Assembly: GCA_037447655.1 (NCBI GenBank) | Contig: JBBHKE010000660.1 | Coordinates: 65,697 to 129,696 of the forward strand | Direction: 5' to 3' | From: Zygnema cylindricum | Taxonomy: Eukaryota > Streptophyta > Zygnematophyceae > Zygnematales > Zygnemataceae | DNA length: 64,000 nt | Part shown: one piece after another, positions 11,880 through 23,700 of the stretch | Layout of the letters: each line of letters opens with the position of its first letter | Position numbering within the stretch: the stretch's first letter is position 1 | Program-made: the position numbers and the translations under genes | The notes under the pieces: generated by a model | Databases searched by the model: none | Told to the model about the DNA's origin: nothing | The model's input: only the letters and a program-made list of their open reading frames with translations

Positions 11880-13255
11880 TGTACTGCGGTACCTCTTTAT
11901 TAATCGATCTCCTGCATATCGCATTTCACGTAGCGAAAAGATGTCGATCGCAATGTTACATCACGAATTCACGATGTACATTTTCGAAGCCGTCGTAACG
12001 ATACACGTATTTTACCGATATCCTGACATTGAGAAAAAATCGAGGCGATATACAAGACTAAATTTTTCAGCAATATTTAACCGGTGAAGCGTGCACCTGT
12101 CCGCCTATGAAGCGAAGTTGTCACCATAGAAAGCTCGTCAACGGATGGATCGTCCGGATATTTGAGATTGTTCCGCCTACTTTACCGTACTTTAGCTTTA
12201 CCGCTCAGGAAAGCCCAACACCGTACGATAATGGACTATACCACCGCCAGGACTAGTTCGTACTTTCACATTTGTGCACCAAGACTAGCCATGTGGATGG
12301 TGGGAACAGCAAATATAGGTCACGTGCCTAATTTTGATTGGAAAAACCATTTTACCCAATCCAAGTTAAACACCTCAAAGGTACACGTGTTCTTAATCCC
12401 ATGGCCCCTGAGATACTTCCTGTAGTGGTTCAATGTGCGCCACGTGCCCACTTCCAAGATCCACCGAGATGAGAAAAAAGTCGCATCCGACAATTTTAAT
12501 AGACGTCTTCGAAAAGTCCATTGGGAGACTTTAAGGATTTTGTTGGAAAAAGATAAATCTAATGGTATCCTTTTCTTTTCGTTTGCAAGATACTGACGTC
12601 TCTGCCTGCGATGAACCATTCACAGCCGTTCGATTTCCTTTAATTCAAAGGTTCACATGCGTGAATCTCACGTAACTTAACAAGTTTTGTTTACATGTAT
12701 GAACGTTGAGCAAAAGCTACAGTACAGTACAGTACAATACAAGTTCATAAACGACAAATTTGGATCTACATTCAAAGTCTTGTTAGTTTTCAGCGTTTCT
12801 CATTGTCCTTTTCTCAATTTTTCTTTCAGTTGCTTCAACAATTGCTCTGGTTTCTCCTCCAATAAACCCTTTCTAATCAAAATTCTCCAATATTGATTAA
12901 GCAGAAGATTCTATTTTTCCATCCAATGTTCAGTAGGTATCTTAGTATCTGTAATTTATGTTTATTTTTTACCATACTTTCCATTCTCTAGCAAACTGAG
13001 TAAAATAAAAGTAGAAAAAAAGTGTAATCTAGCTTTCTCTAACTTAAACCTTTCAAGTTGAATGAGCGAATGACATATTTCTGCACTCTATTCTCCTTAT
13101 TTGATATCATTTTTTTTACCGATTGTTTTTTCTAAAATTAAACTTTTCTAAAACCTCTCCATATCTAACTTTCCATATTTTCCTTTCTATATTTTACTTT
13201 TTTTGTTTTCCTACCTTTGGCATCCCTTCACAGCCTACAAATTTCCACAGTCACC
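11880..13255. other. No gene recognised; upstream region of the Kir-like gene
   Basis: Holds the Kir-like 5' flank. A short (ACAGT)n stretch, CAGTACAGTACAGTACAATAC-like, lies at 12719-12740, and the last 200 bp before the ATG are T-rich. No clear TATA element was located. Confidence 0.5.
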
Positions 13256-16200
13256 ATGAAATGCCTTCCTTTCTATGCTTCCAGTTCAATAAAACTGAAA
13301 CTATCTCCATTTACTGACATAGAACCTAGCCCTATGAGACCATCATGCTCTACCTCCATAGCTTCTCAGATTCCTAGTTTTATAAAAGGGGATAACCTCT
13401 TTATATCTACTCCAAGTAAATTAGAAAGTCAAAACCTTTCTTCCACTGGAGACAGGTTGTTATTGTCGACCAATAGGAGACCAGTTCTCACACGTGTGAA
13501 TGGTGCCAGATCAGCAGGAGCTGTCCATGGTAGTCGAGCGAGAAAATCTCGTCGGCGAATCACAGGGCGGCGCCGTCAACCGGAAGAGGAACTGGTGGAT
13601 GCTTTGGAGGAAGGGGATATTTGTACTGGTTCTCATGATATTGGTTTGGAGGTATTAAATCGTTTTTATTAAAAACTGTGTCTTTCTGCTCTTTTTTTTC
13701 AAGCAACTTTACATTGGCTTATATATGAAGTTACTAGAACTTATGCTTTCCTGTCCTTTTTTTTTTTTTTTTTATGTTTGTACTGGTTCCATAATGTCTT
13801 AGGAAATAATATTGGTTGGTTTATCTACAGAAATACTCGTACGTTCTGTTTTTTTGTTAAATTGTTGAGTTTTCAATAGAAATGACCAAATTCGTTAAGT
13901 AATTTAATTACAGCGTATATCATTATGAGTGTCAATGTTATTTTCGCCACTTTAATCATCTTTTCTCTGTGCACATTTGCTGGATTATTAATCCAACGGT
14001 TGTGATGGAAAGATAAGTCCCTTATCCTCCCATAGGCGGTTTTAAATCTAAAATTCGGCCAGTGTGCAGGAGGAAAAGCTGTTGTAAGTGATTAGAAAAC
14101 ATTAACGCTAATAACGATATACGCTGTATTTTTTATCGTGTTATTGCAAGGAAGATCCGACGATTTTGCAATGTGAATTTCTGTGAAAAAGCTGATTTTT
14201 GTTTTAAAAGAGTTAAGCAATACTAGCCAGTGGCACTCAAACTCCGTCAGCACTTTATTTATAGAGTTGGCGGCTACAAAATTGAGTCTTGCAAATGTGA
14301 GGATTTGTTTGATTTTTTTTTCTCCTTATATGGTGGCGGCTTGCCTGACATAATATTTGTGATCGTTTGAAGGTTTAGTTGACTAAGTTTGACCAAACAT
14401 CCCTTTTTGTTCTTTCTGTCTGTGACTGAACGTGACTCAACGTGACTGAATTTTACCGAATTTGACTCTTAGCTTTCCTTTTTCGGGTTCAGCTCCGTTT
14501 TATTATGCCTGATTATATTTGAATGCTGGTTACTGTGTTGGACCCCAATATGGTGGGTTTAGTTGTGCGTAACTTATGTGACTCGTGACCAAGTTTGTCT
14601 TGGCTTGACTTAGTTTGACTTCAATGGCAGGAAAGGGTGACAGTGACACTTGCAGAAGAAAACCCTTGTGACTCGGTGCTTCACTTGGTTTGACTTGGTT
14701 GGATTTGGTTGGACTTGGTTGGACTTGGTTTCACTTGGTTGGATTTGGTTGGACTTGGTTGGACTTGGTTTCACTTGGTTTGACTTTGTTTGACTTACTG
14801 CATTGGCAGGCAAGCCAGAAGGCAGAAGAAGGCACTTGTGCATATGGCGATTCGGGCGACGAGGAGAGTTTGGAGTCAGAATGGGAGACTATGGAGGCAG
14901 CCATGGACGACCGACAGCGGTACATGGTAGACTGGGGACTGCAAACCGAACCGAACGGAAGTGATTCGCATGTGAATGGATCGCATAACCGATCAGGAAA
15001 TGGGGCGGTCCATGATAGAATAGGCCAGGGGAATGGATCATTAACAGGACGAGGACTTGAAGCTTGGGAAAATGGAGTTCTGGAGAAGGGAAGTTTAGAA
15101 AATGGAGTTTTAGAAAGTTGGGAATTTCGAAATGGAGCTTCTTTGGTGAAAGATGCGAAGGGAGACGAAGAGGAGGGAGGGAAGATGAAGGAAGCAGAGA
15201 GTACGGACCGAAGTGAGGTTGGAAATTCACTGGAAAGCTCAGTTAGAGGAGGAGAGAGTCCGTCGACAAGTGGTCGAATAACAAGGAGGTCTACCACTTT
15301 GAAGAGAAGAGTGGATAAGAGCAATCTTTGTACAGAAGGAAAGTCAAATCGGTTTGTTGTGAATAAAGTACAACGGTCAGGTGGTTATGTAATATTACAG
15401 ACAGATTATCCTAAGGGAGATGAAAAAAGGAGTAAAGTTGTAGGGTTTAAGGAGACGTTGGATGAAAGAGAGAATGGGAAGGAGTTGAGAGCGGACAGGT
15501 CATTGGAGGACTTGGGAATTGGAGGAGAAGAGAGAGAGAGTGGGAGGAGAGAGAGACAAAGGGAGGACGATTCTCAGAAAGGAGGTACTAGTACTCAAAA
15601 CGGTTCTGTTAGTTTTAGGAAAGAGTCATTGTCTCCAATTGATGAAGAAGATAGTCCACATGGGACTCAATTTCCAGCAAAAGAGGAAAAGTTACTAGAG
15701 GACGGTGTGAACAGTAATAAAGCAGAGGCGAATTCTAGTACAGAAATTGAGAAAGGTGTGACCAAAGAGTTTTCAGATGGGACTGAGTTATGGGAAGCAG
15801 AAGAGGATGGGAAGAGACCATCTTGGGTGATGACAGAAAGAGAATATAATCGGATGATTCGAAAAATGAGGACAGCAGAAATTAAAGCCCAAAAGGAAGC
15901 TGGGACAGCTCAGAGGAAAGCAAAGAAGGGAGTTGAGGATCGAGACAAACAGACAAAGAAAGAAGCGGGAGTGATAGGAAAGAAAGCTGAAAAAGAAGCT
16001 AAAGGGTGCGAAAAAAAACTGATGAAGGAGAACGTAGCGATAGACAAAAAGAATCGGAAAGAGTCTGAAGTACAAGAGAGGGAGCTGAAAACGGCCAATC
16101 GACATCTAGAAAGACAGGCGGAGAAAGTTTTAAAAGAAGAAGGAAAAAAAGGCACAACGGAGGAAAACAGTGTAATATCTTTGACGGATGGACTTGTCGA

Positions 16201-19200
16201 TGTGGGTCAGACAAAAGAGGGAGTTGAGGCCATTTTGGAAAAAGTGACTATGGAAGACACTGAAAGGAAAATGAATGAGGAGGAGGAACTCATGTATGGT
16301 CGATCCCCAAGTGGAGTTCTTTTGTTTTCACGAAAAGGACAAATGCTAGTTGTGGAGTTGTCCTCTAGAAAAACAGAGACTGGCACCGTAAAGATACAGA
16401 GGAATAAGATCTCAACCCCGGCATTAGTAGCGACAGTCGTAGGACAGGTGAAAGAGAAAGTGAAGGAAAAAGTAAAGGAGATTCTTCCAGAGCCTGTGAA
16501 GGAGACTACAATTAAGGTGGCTGACACTGTGGCCCTTGCAGCTGATGGATTAAAGGAGAAGGTGACAGGAATAGGTTATAACTTCGTCGAATCCATGACT
16601 GAAGCTCTTCCGGAAAGTATGGTGGATAGTGTTGAGTCATTGGCTGAGCAAGTGGGGGATACTGTCTCGCAGATGGCGGACACCGTTTCGGAAAAAGTGG
16701 AGGTCGTAACTGAAACGGTGGCGGACACAGTTTCAGAATTAACGGAAACTGTTTCAGGACTTAAGGAGGCGGTTTCGGAGACTGTTTCCGGTCTCAGTGA
16801 CTCAGTCTCAGAAACAGTTTCAGAATTGAGCGACTCGGTTCAAGTCAAAGTGTTGGATTTGACTGAAAAAGTTCAGGATACTGTGGACGCGGTTCAAGAT
16901 ACTATGGAGGATATAACAGGTACTGTGCAGGAAAAGGTGACCGAAATCAGGGGGACGGTTGGAGATAAAGTTCAAGAAAATATGCGTTCTTTGGGAGATT
17001 TTCTACTTTCAGAAACGGAAGATGATGAGGATGAATTGGAATCGTTTACAGCGCCAGAGGTACCGGAATTGCGAGGACGGTTAGGAATGGATAATTATGT
17101 TGTTGTCCAGGTGAGTTCAGTAAATTAACTTTTGCCGGTCTCACAACAATTTTTAATATCGTTGTTTCTTATTCAAGGTAACTCTTGTGGCACTCGCGAC
17201 GATTATTGGTATCATTGCGTTTGTTAAAGTTGTTTGTGAAAGATGTTTGCTAAAGATGTTTGCTAAAGATGTTTGCTAAAGATGTTTGTTAAAGACGATG
17301 TGAAAGATGTTTCTTAAAGATGTTTTCTCACAGGTTCTGAAGAATCAGCATTTCATGTGAACCAACTTGATAGCTGATGAAGTTTTTTTGTCTCTATTGC
17401 TTTTACTCTTTCTCAGGAAGGAACAGGACCTCTCTCAGCCATTCACGATTTTTACATCTACATGCTGAAAATGCCTCTCCCGATATTTTCGTCGGGCATG
17501 TTTTTTGCACCAATTTTTGTTAGCTTGATATTTACTCTCCTTTACTTACCTGACTTGAATGGACTTGCCTTAGATGAGACTGCCCAAAAATTCTTCGAGG
17601 CTAACTTAGGAATTCCCGCTAGTCCTTTTCTCCAACTAGGTACGATGTCGACTTTATTTCAAGTTTTTATGTTTAGTGTTTCGTTATCGACAGGATTACA
17701 ACCAGAATTGGCACCTCTCTCTCCATATTCCCTGGTTGTGGCGAATGTGAATGCTCTTGTTGCCGAACTTGTGTTTGTATTTCTCAGTGGAGCAGGTACG
17801 AGTCGATTCTTGAAGAGTTTTTTTTTTTTTTTTTTTTGTGTTTTTTCCTTCTTTTCCATTGTTTGTTCTCTCCCGTTTTTTCGGTTTCTCTTTTCCTCTC
17901 TTTCGCCCCGTTCTCTCTCCCTCTCTGTCTCGCTTTCTCTCCTCCCCTTCTCTCTCCCTCCTCTCTCCCTCCTCTCCCCTCTCTCCCTCTCTTTCTCTCC
18001 CTCTCTCCCTCTCTCCCTCCCTCTCTCCCTCCCCTCCTCTCCTCCTCTCCTCCCTCCTCCCTGGTCCTCCCTCTCTGCCTTCCCTTGCTTCCTCTCTATC
18101 CTCTATCTCCCGCTTTTCCCTCCCCCTCTCTTCCCCCCTCTTCCCCCCTCTCCCTATATCTCCTTTTCTCCGTCTCTCCCTCTCTCTTATTAGATTAGAA
18201 GTCATGGCAGCAGAAAATAGAGTGGAAGAAAAAGGTAGCCTGAAATATAATTTTTGGAATTGATTATTATTGAAAGACAAAAACAAGCTTTAAATAGGAA
18301 AGGGAAAAATATCCGAGAGTGACCTCTCGGAAACTAAAGGGACTTTCCTGACTCGAAGGGTCACTTGACCCTTCACTCAAAGTCAAGATTTATAAGTAGA
18401 TCTTTGACCGGATTCTATTCTGATCGTACCTTTGCAGAGAAAAACAGTGATCGTACCTGAGAAACGCAGAGAAAAACAGATCAGACAGAACAGGACAAAC
18501 TAGCAGACTGAATATTGAAATCCTAGACACTGAAACAGTCTATAATTCTAGATTCCGATATTCTAAAACATCACTAGTTTTCCAAATGCAGAATACTTCT
18601 ATCAAAGCCTGATCTTCTAACAGCTCTCCCTGTCTCCCTCTTTCTCCCCCTCTCTCTCCCTCTCTCTTGCACTCTTTCTGGTTTTCATTTGTTTTGAAAT
18701 GTTTTGTATCGCAAATTCACACGAGGCAAGGTTCATTTAATTCGAACTGAACTTTGGTTTCAAAAACTTTTTTGTTTATTTGCTTTTTGCCAATCAAAAA
18801 TGTTGTCTAACCGAAACAACGGCCATAACCTTTTCATAAAAAAATGTCTTAGGATTAACTTTTCCGTTGGTTTTGTGCACTTTTTTTATGACATTTGTTT
18901 CAAGTAAACGAAGGCCATAACCTTTTTCGTTGCAATATGAATCTTTTGTTGATTTTTTCCCCTGTTTTTACGACAGTTTTTCCAAGAAAACGAAGGGGCC
19001 ATATCCATTTCATTACAACATGGTTTTAAGATCAATCTTTCGTTGGTTTAATCCTTTGTTTTTTCCACTTTTTTCTGACAGTTTTTGCAAGGTTATCTCA
19101 ACCTTCGCAACCAATCCGATGTGCCAAAGTGGCTTTGATTTGTCCTCCTTCGATTCGTCGAAGATATCGAAGTGAAATCGCAAGAAGTGTTTTGATGTGT

Positions 19201-19607
19201 CGATATGTTCTCACCGGTCCCCAACCTTCCGAACTTGTCGATGTAAAAGTGGATTTGACTTTCAAATACAATACGGTTACTCGTTCCGGATCGTATTTTC
19301 GTGCTCAACAATCTTTAAAGTTGGTAAGTATATAAACTTTGTTTATTTTTTTGTAGTCGCGATGGACTAAAAGATGGTGGGATATAAACTCTGTTTTCTT
19401 TTTTTTAGTAGCAAAGAATTTGGGACTTGATTTGGAATTGTTGTCGAGCTTTTTGATTTCGAGATGTTTTTTAGATTTTAAGTTTTCTTGTTGGCCCCTT
19501 GATTAGTGTGGGTAAAGCGTACCAGTTTTCCATATCCATATACGTTTTCCATTCCGATTCAGTTACGAAAGATTATGGACTACTTCGGTTCTTGTTATTC
19601 TCTCCCC

Positions 19608-19670
<63 letters not shown>

Positions 19671-21605
19671 CCCCTCTCCCCTCTCCCCTCTCCCTCTTTC
19701 CCCCTCCCTCTCCTCTCCCTCTTTATTTGAAAAACAAGTATGGCTAATAACCCAACAGCTTTACCATGGGGTAATGCAGGTTCGTCCGGAGGTAGCCTAT
19801 CAGGTCCATGGCATGCTCGTTCGTCACGTGATCGATGAATCTAGCCCTCTTTTTCATCGAACAAAAGAAACGTTATTGCGAGAAGACGCCATTTTTTGTC
19901 TAAGTGTGGTGAGCCTCTTTACTGGATCCCCGTTTAAATTTTAATGCATCTTCCCAATTGTTTTTTTTTTCTCGAAAACATATTTTTTTGTCGGAAGTAC
20001 GGTTGGTCTTTTATTTGACTCCGGATTGTATTCCTATAATAGACAGTTTTGTTGCTGTTGGTGTCTTTTGGAACCTGTTGATATTTAGAGTAATTTTGCA
20101 TATGGGATTACTGGGAATACTGGCCAGTAATCACTGTAATCGTACAGAAACTGTACTTTTTTTACAAATTCTTGATACGTTTAGAACTGTAGGATGTCTC
20201 CCTTCCGAACTGATGTCGATCGTTGACAATGTGCATTATTTTTTTGAAAATTCCGCAATTCAAGAATTGTACAAAATCATATGGTACTGTTTTGTGTCAG
20301 TGATTATTGCAATGTTGATAATTATCTGCAAAACCAATAAATGTCGACTTGTAAAAATAACAAAAATAAAGAAATAAAAAATATTAATAAAAAAAAATAC
20401 GCTATGTATTGTGTGGGACTTCAATGGATATACATAACTAATAAACGCTATCATTTGTGCGACAAAAAGGACGGTTACATGGATCCCTTTATTCCCCTAT
20501 TAGATGCTATTTGAACAACTTTTCTAATATTTTTCAGTTGCTTCTTCTGTCCACCTTTCGTCGTTTTTTTTGGGGGGGGGTTTCGGGAGATGCTTTTACT
20601 CTTTGGTTGCAAAAATCTGTCGAATTTCTTCTTTTGTTTTTCTAATTCATCCGATGTTTTATATATGTTGTTCTAGTTTTGTGACATGGTCTTCATAGCC
20701 AAATTGTGTTTACTATCCTGAAATACTCTCAACTGAAAGAAGAGTTGCATTTTTTGAGTTTTACTGAATTGACAGATGTTGTTCTTAGCAAGAAAAGATG
20801 TTTGTTTAAATTTGGATTTTATAGATTTTATGTTTTTTTGTGCTGATTTTGGTTTTTGACAGAAGAAAATAGTTGTATGTATGTTTTTGGGTTTTACTAA
20901 AACCGAAAATATTTTTCTCAACGGAAAAAAACATTTGTATCTTCGTAAGTTTAATTAAACTGATAAATCTTGTTCTTAAGTTGAGAAGAATGTTTTTTTT
21001 TTTTCGAATGTTACTGATTGAAAGAGCTTGTTCTAACCTGAAAAACAAAATGTTTCTTTTTGAGTTTTAGTGATCTGAAAGGTTTTCGATTTAATATTGG
21101 TTCTCAATGGAAGAAAAATATTTGTATCTTCTTAAGCTCTATTGAACTAAAAGGTGCAGTTTTCAACTGAAGAGAATAGCTTTTTCTTTTTGAGTTTTAC
21201 TGATCTGAAAGGCCAAGCGAAAAAAGTATTTCTCTTTTTTTTGAGTTTTTCTGATCTAAAAGATCCTTTTTCTCAATCCAAGAAAACTATTTCTCTCTTC
21301 TTGAGTTTTACTGATCGGAAAGATTTGTACTCAATTGGAAAAAAACGTGTTTACTGGACCGAAAGATCTTGTTCTCAACCAAAAAAGTATTTTTTTATTT
21401 GCTTATTATTTTATTTTATTTTTCCTATTTGCAGGTCGGTTTGGAAAGATCCTCGATGCAGTCGGTATTTCATGTGGAGCACTATAGTATCTTCGACGGA
21501 GATATTGTATGGAACGCAGAGTTTGAAGACATGGTTTTGTTGAATAAAAAAAATAAGAGAATCATCGATCAAAGGAAACTCAGTAGTTACAGGCTGTTAC
21601 CGTAA
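13256..21605 (+). CDS. Kir-like inward-rectifier channel homologue with long N-terminal extension (6 exons)
   Basis: Exons 13256-13651, 14810-17110, 17417-17795, 19082-19323, 19780-19908 and 21435-21605 join in frame to about 1205 codons. Residues 1-130 are Ser/Thr/Arg-rich with few early acids, like a plastid transit peptide (prediction only). Residues 133-899 are highly charged, with Lys/Glu coiled coil and, near 749-860, consecutive 11-residue repeats (EAVSETVSGLS, DSVSETVSELS). Residues 900-1026 hold the Kir slide helix (HDFYIYMLKMPLPIF), a first membrane helix (FFAPIFVSLIFTLLYL), a pore region and a second helix ending in GAVFARLSQP. Residues 1027-1205 form the cytoplasmic Ig-like Kir domain (HVIDESSPLF, EHYSIFDGDIVWNAEFEDMV). 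The filter is STGLQPE instead of TIGYG, so K+ selectivity is doubtful. The start is the first ATG of exon 1. Kir homology is firm; transport activity and location are unknown. Confidence 0.85.
13909..14128. mobile_element. Family-A TACACCG MITE in intron 1 of the Kir-like gene
   Basis: Degenerate ends (TACAGCGTATATCATTATG and the matching right end ATAACGATATACGCTGTA) flank the usual family-A interior: GTCAATGTT, a gene-like TTTCGCCACTT stretch, GCTGGATT and AAACATTAACGCTAA. Same layout and length (220 bp) as the copies at 675 and 1608. Confidence 0.75.
14635..14805 (+). repeat. ACTTGGTTGG minisatellite ahead of Kir-like exon 2
   Basis: Ten-base units ACTTGGTTGG, with TTTCACTTGG and GGATTTGGTT variants, form higher-order units of about 50 bp that end just before the acceptor GCATTGGCAG at 14809. 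A reading frame runs through the array and joins exon 2, but the acceptor and the phase match with exon 1 show that it is intronic. Confidence 0.85.
17178..17228 (+). other. Possible small membrane-helix exon between exons 2 and 3 of the Kir-like gene
   Basis: After a TTCAAG acceptor the phase-0 frame reads VTLVALATIIGIIAFVK, a good hydrophobic helix. Phase-0 GT donors follow at 17223 (GTTAAAG) and 17229 (GTTGTTT). Both are weak and the stretch runs into a 15-bp tandem repeat. If used, it would add a membrane segment ahead of the Kir core. The gene also reads through without it. Confidence 0.35.
17213..17335 (+). repeat. 15-bp tandem repeat in Kir-like intron 2
   Basis: Units of AAGATGTTTGCTAAAG repeated about six times, decaying toward TTTTCTCACAG. 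Confidence 0.8.
17818..18192 (+). repeat. Pyrimidine-only tract in Kir-like intron 3
   Basis: A T-run followed by about 330 bp of CCTCTCT-type sequence. Long frames on both strands here are artefacts of composition. Confidence 0.85.
18740..19095 (+). repeat. About 105-bp tandem repeat carrying decoy copies of the exon 4 acceptor
   Basis: Successive units contain CGAAGGCCATAACC, a TTCGTTG/TTTCCGTTGG block, then TGACATTTGTTTCAAG, CGACAGTTTTTCCAAG and finally the real TGACAGTTTTTGCAAGG. The last unit supplies the true acceptor at 19081 of the fourth Kir-like exon. The upstream units are near-copies of the acceptor plus the first exon bases. Confidence 0.7.
19601..19730 (+). repeat. (CT)n microsatellite in Kir-like intron 4
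   Basis: A long perfect CT dinucleotide run from about 19607 to 19668, followed by CCCCTCTCC-type sequence. Confidence 0.95.
20690..21400 (+). repeat. Degenerate 60-70-bp tandem repeat filling Kir-like intron 5
   Basis: About ten units sharing GAGTTTTACTGATCTGAAAG followed by TTCTCAACNGAAGAAAA-like sequence and an ATTTNTCTTCTT block. They end near the acceptor of the last exon at 21434. No unit preserves a reading frame. Confidence 0.75.
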
Positions 21606-23700
21606 CCCCGTTTCGGTTTCCGTTGCCATTAACATTTTTTCGGTTTCCGTTTTCCTTTCCGTTTCGGTAAATCCGTTTCCAGAATCTTTTTTCGTGCGCG
21701 TTTTACGGATTTAGATTGTGGTTGTAGTACAATTTCTCTCCGTATCAGTTTAACGGATGTAGATTGTTTTTTTTGGAGTTCAACATCACTCCATTTCCAT
21801 TTTACGGCCGTTTTACGGATATAGGTTTTTTTCTAGTTCAATAGGAATTAGGATTTATTCACGATTAATGACCTATCTATGATAGCATTGGGAGGTGTTA
21901 TTTTTTTTGTTTGTTTGTTTTTTTTTTTTTGGTCTGATTTCTTATTTCTAAAATTGGTCTTCTTTTCTTTTTCATTTTATGAATGTATAAGTTTTTTCAC
22001 TTGTGGTTTTATCGATTATTGTTTGATGTACAACTCTTTTACTTTGTAACTTTTTCAATATATTCATTTTTTTAGTATTCTTGATGATTTATCTATATTT
22101 GATTAATACAAATAAAAGTTTAAACATTTAAGATTATTGACCCGGGTCTCTTTGTTTGGATTCTCTATTACCATATGTGTAATTCCTGTGTGGATTTACC
22201 AAAAAAAAAATCCCTTTTGTCGGTGTTTTAAAAAAACTTGTTATTATCTTATTATGTTTTCTTTTTCAAGTTTAAACATAGCTCTGAAGATGAACAAATT
22301 AATGCTTCCACATTACCTCTCAGAATTCTCTTTTTTTTTTTTTTTTGGGATTAAATTCAAAATGTACTGAAAAAGCGAAGAATACAAAGAGGAAAATATC
22401 CATTACAATACATAAACAGCTAAACAGGTATACACAAAATATCCATTTTAAACCGTAAAAAAACAAACACTATATGAAGAAAAGGTACACAATTTAGCCA
22501 TACAGGAAAGAATCACAATTGAAGGAAAAAAAAAAAAAAGTCTTTGATAAGTAAACCGAGTTAAAAAAAGGACAACATAACACCTTTCACATTTCTCTCT
22601 AAAAAGCCATAAAAAACCCTAAATACCAAAATATATGGGAAAACTTATTTTGGTATATCTCAATTTTCATCTCATTTGTGAAAAAGAGACTCTCTAGATC
22701 GATAAATAAAAAAAAAACAAAAAATGAAATCAATGAATGGAAGATGTTACAACGAATTAATGAATAGTTAATAAAATCTCTTTTCTACATTTGGCAACAC
22801 CCAAAAACAAAAGAAAAATAAAATTATCTAATAGTGTACAAACGTTAATTACCTGTTTTAACGGTATTTCATCTTTCATAAAAAAAAAACCCAAAAAAAG
22901 TTAAAAAAGTCGAAAAGAAAAAAAGAATAAAAAAAAGACAAAAAAAGGGGAAAAAAAAGGACAAAAAAAAAGACCAGAATACAACAAAAACACCACGTAA
23001 GCAAAAGCCCTATTTGCCTACCAAGGGAAATAAACCAAGGAATTAAATCCTGGGTATCTATCTGTTCATAAAAAACCAAAAATATAGTAATAAATAAAAA
23101 TTTAAATATTTTTTGTCTCGTCTATAATATCTCAAGTATCTTCTTTCTTCTTCTTTCTCCAGTATTTCTCTCTGACATTTCATCTCCTCCATATTGATTT
23201 TTTTTGTAATTTTACTCCACAAAAAAACTCGGGCGACCCACCCAATATAATGCCATTTACGCCCTTAGGTGTAAAAGTAATATTCCTCTTCCCTCTCCCT
23301 CTCCCTCTCCCTCTCCCTCTCTCCCTCTCCCTCTCCTCTCCCTCTCCCTCTCTCTCTATCTTCCCCTTATACCTAACGCCATTGACAAAATTAAAAAGAA
23401 GACCCACTTCCTCCTCTGTCTAAAAAAACTTATAAAACTTATAACCTTGAAACCTACTTATAAACTTATAAAATTTATAACCTTAAAAATTTATAAACTT
23501 ATAAAGTTATGACCTTATAACCTTACAAAGTTATAAACTTATGACCTTACAAACTCACAAACTTATAAACTATAAACGTATAAAACTTATAATATCAAAA
23601 AGTTAACCAATGAAATCGATAATCTCAAAAGCTTAAAACCAATTAAATCGGAAAATCTCAAAAACTTAAAACCAATTAAATCGCTAAATCTCAAAAAAAC
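21606..23700. other. AT-rich intergenic region between convergent Kir-like and RING genes
   Basis: Holds the 3' ends of both genes. It begins with a CCGTTTCGGTTTCCGTT-type short repeat (21606-21700), then long A/T homopolymers. (CCCTCT)n lies at 23285-23350, and a TTATAAACTTATAACC repeat at 23430-23690. No further gene was recognised. Confidence 0.6.

Noticed and set aside
14690-14809. Plus-strand start (MTWLDLVGLG...) as the N-terminus of the Kir-like protein
   Set aside because: It is the translation of the ACTTGGTTGG intronic minisatellite. The GGCAG acceptor at 14809 matches the phase of exon 1.
14731-15324. 197-codon minus-strand frame opposite the Kir-like exon 2
   Set aside because: Antisense shadow. 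The plus frame is continuous for 767 codons, has matched splice sites and carries the repeats.
17696-18286. Arg/Glu-rich minus frame and Ser/Pro-rich plus frames over the pyrimidine tract
   Set aside because: Pure composition effect of the CT-rich intron sequence.
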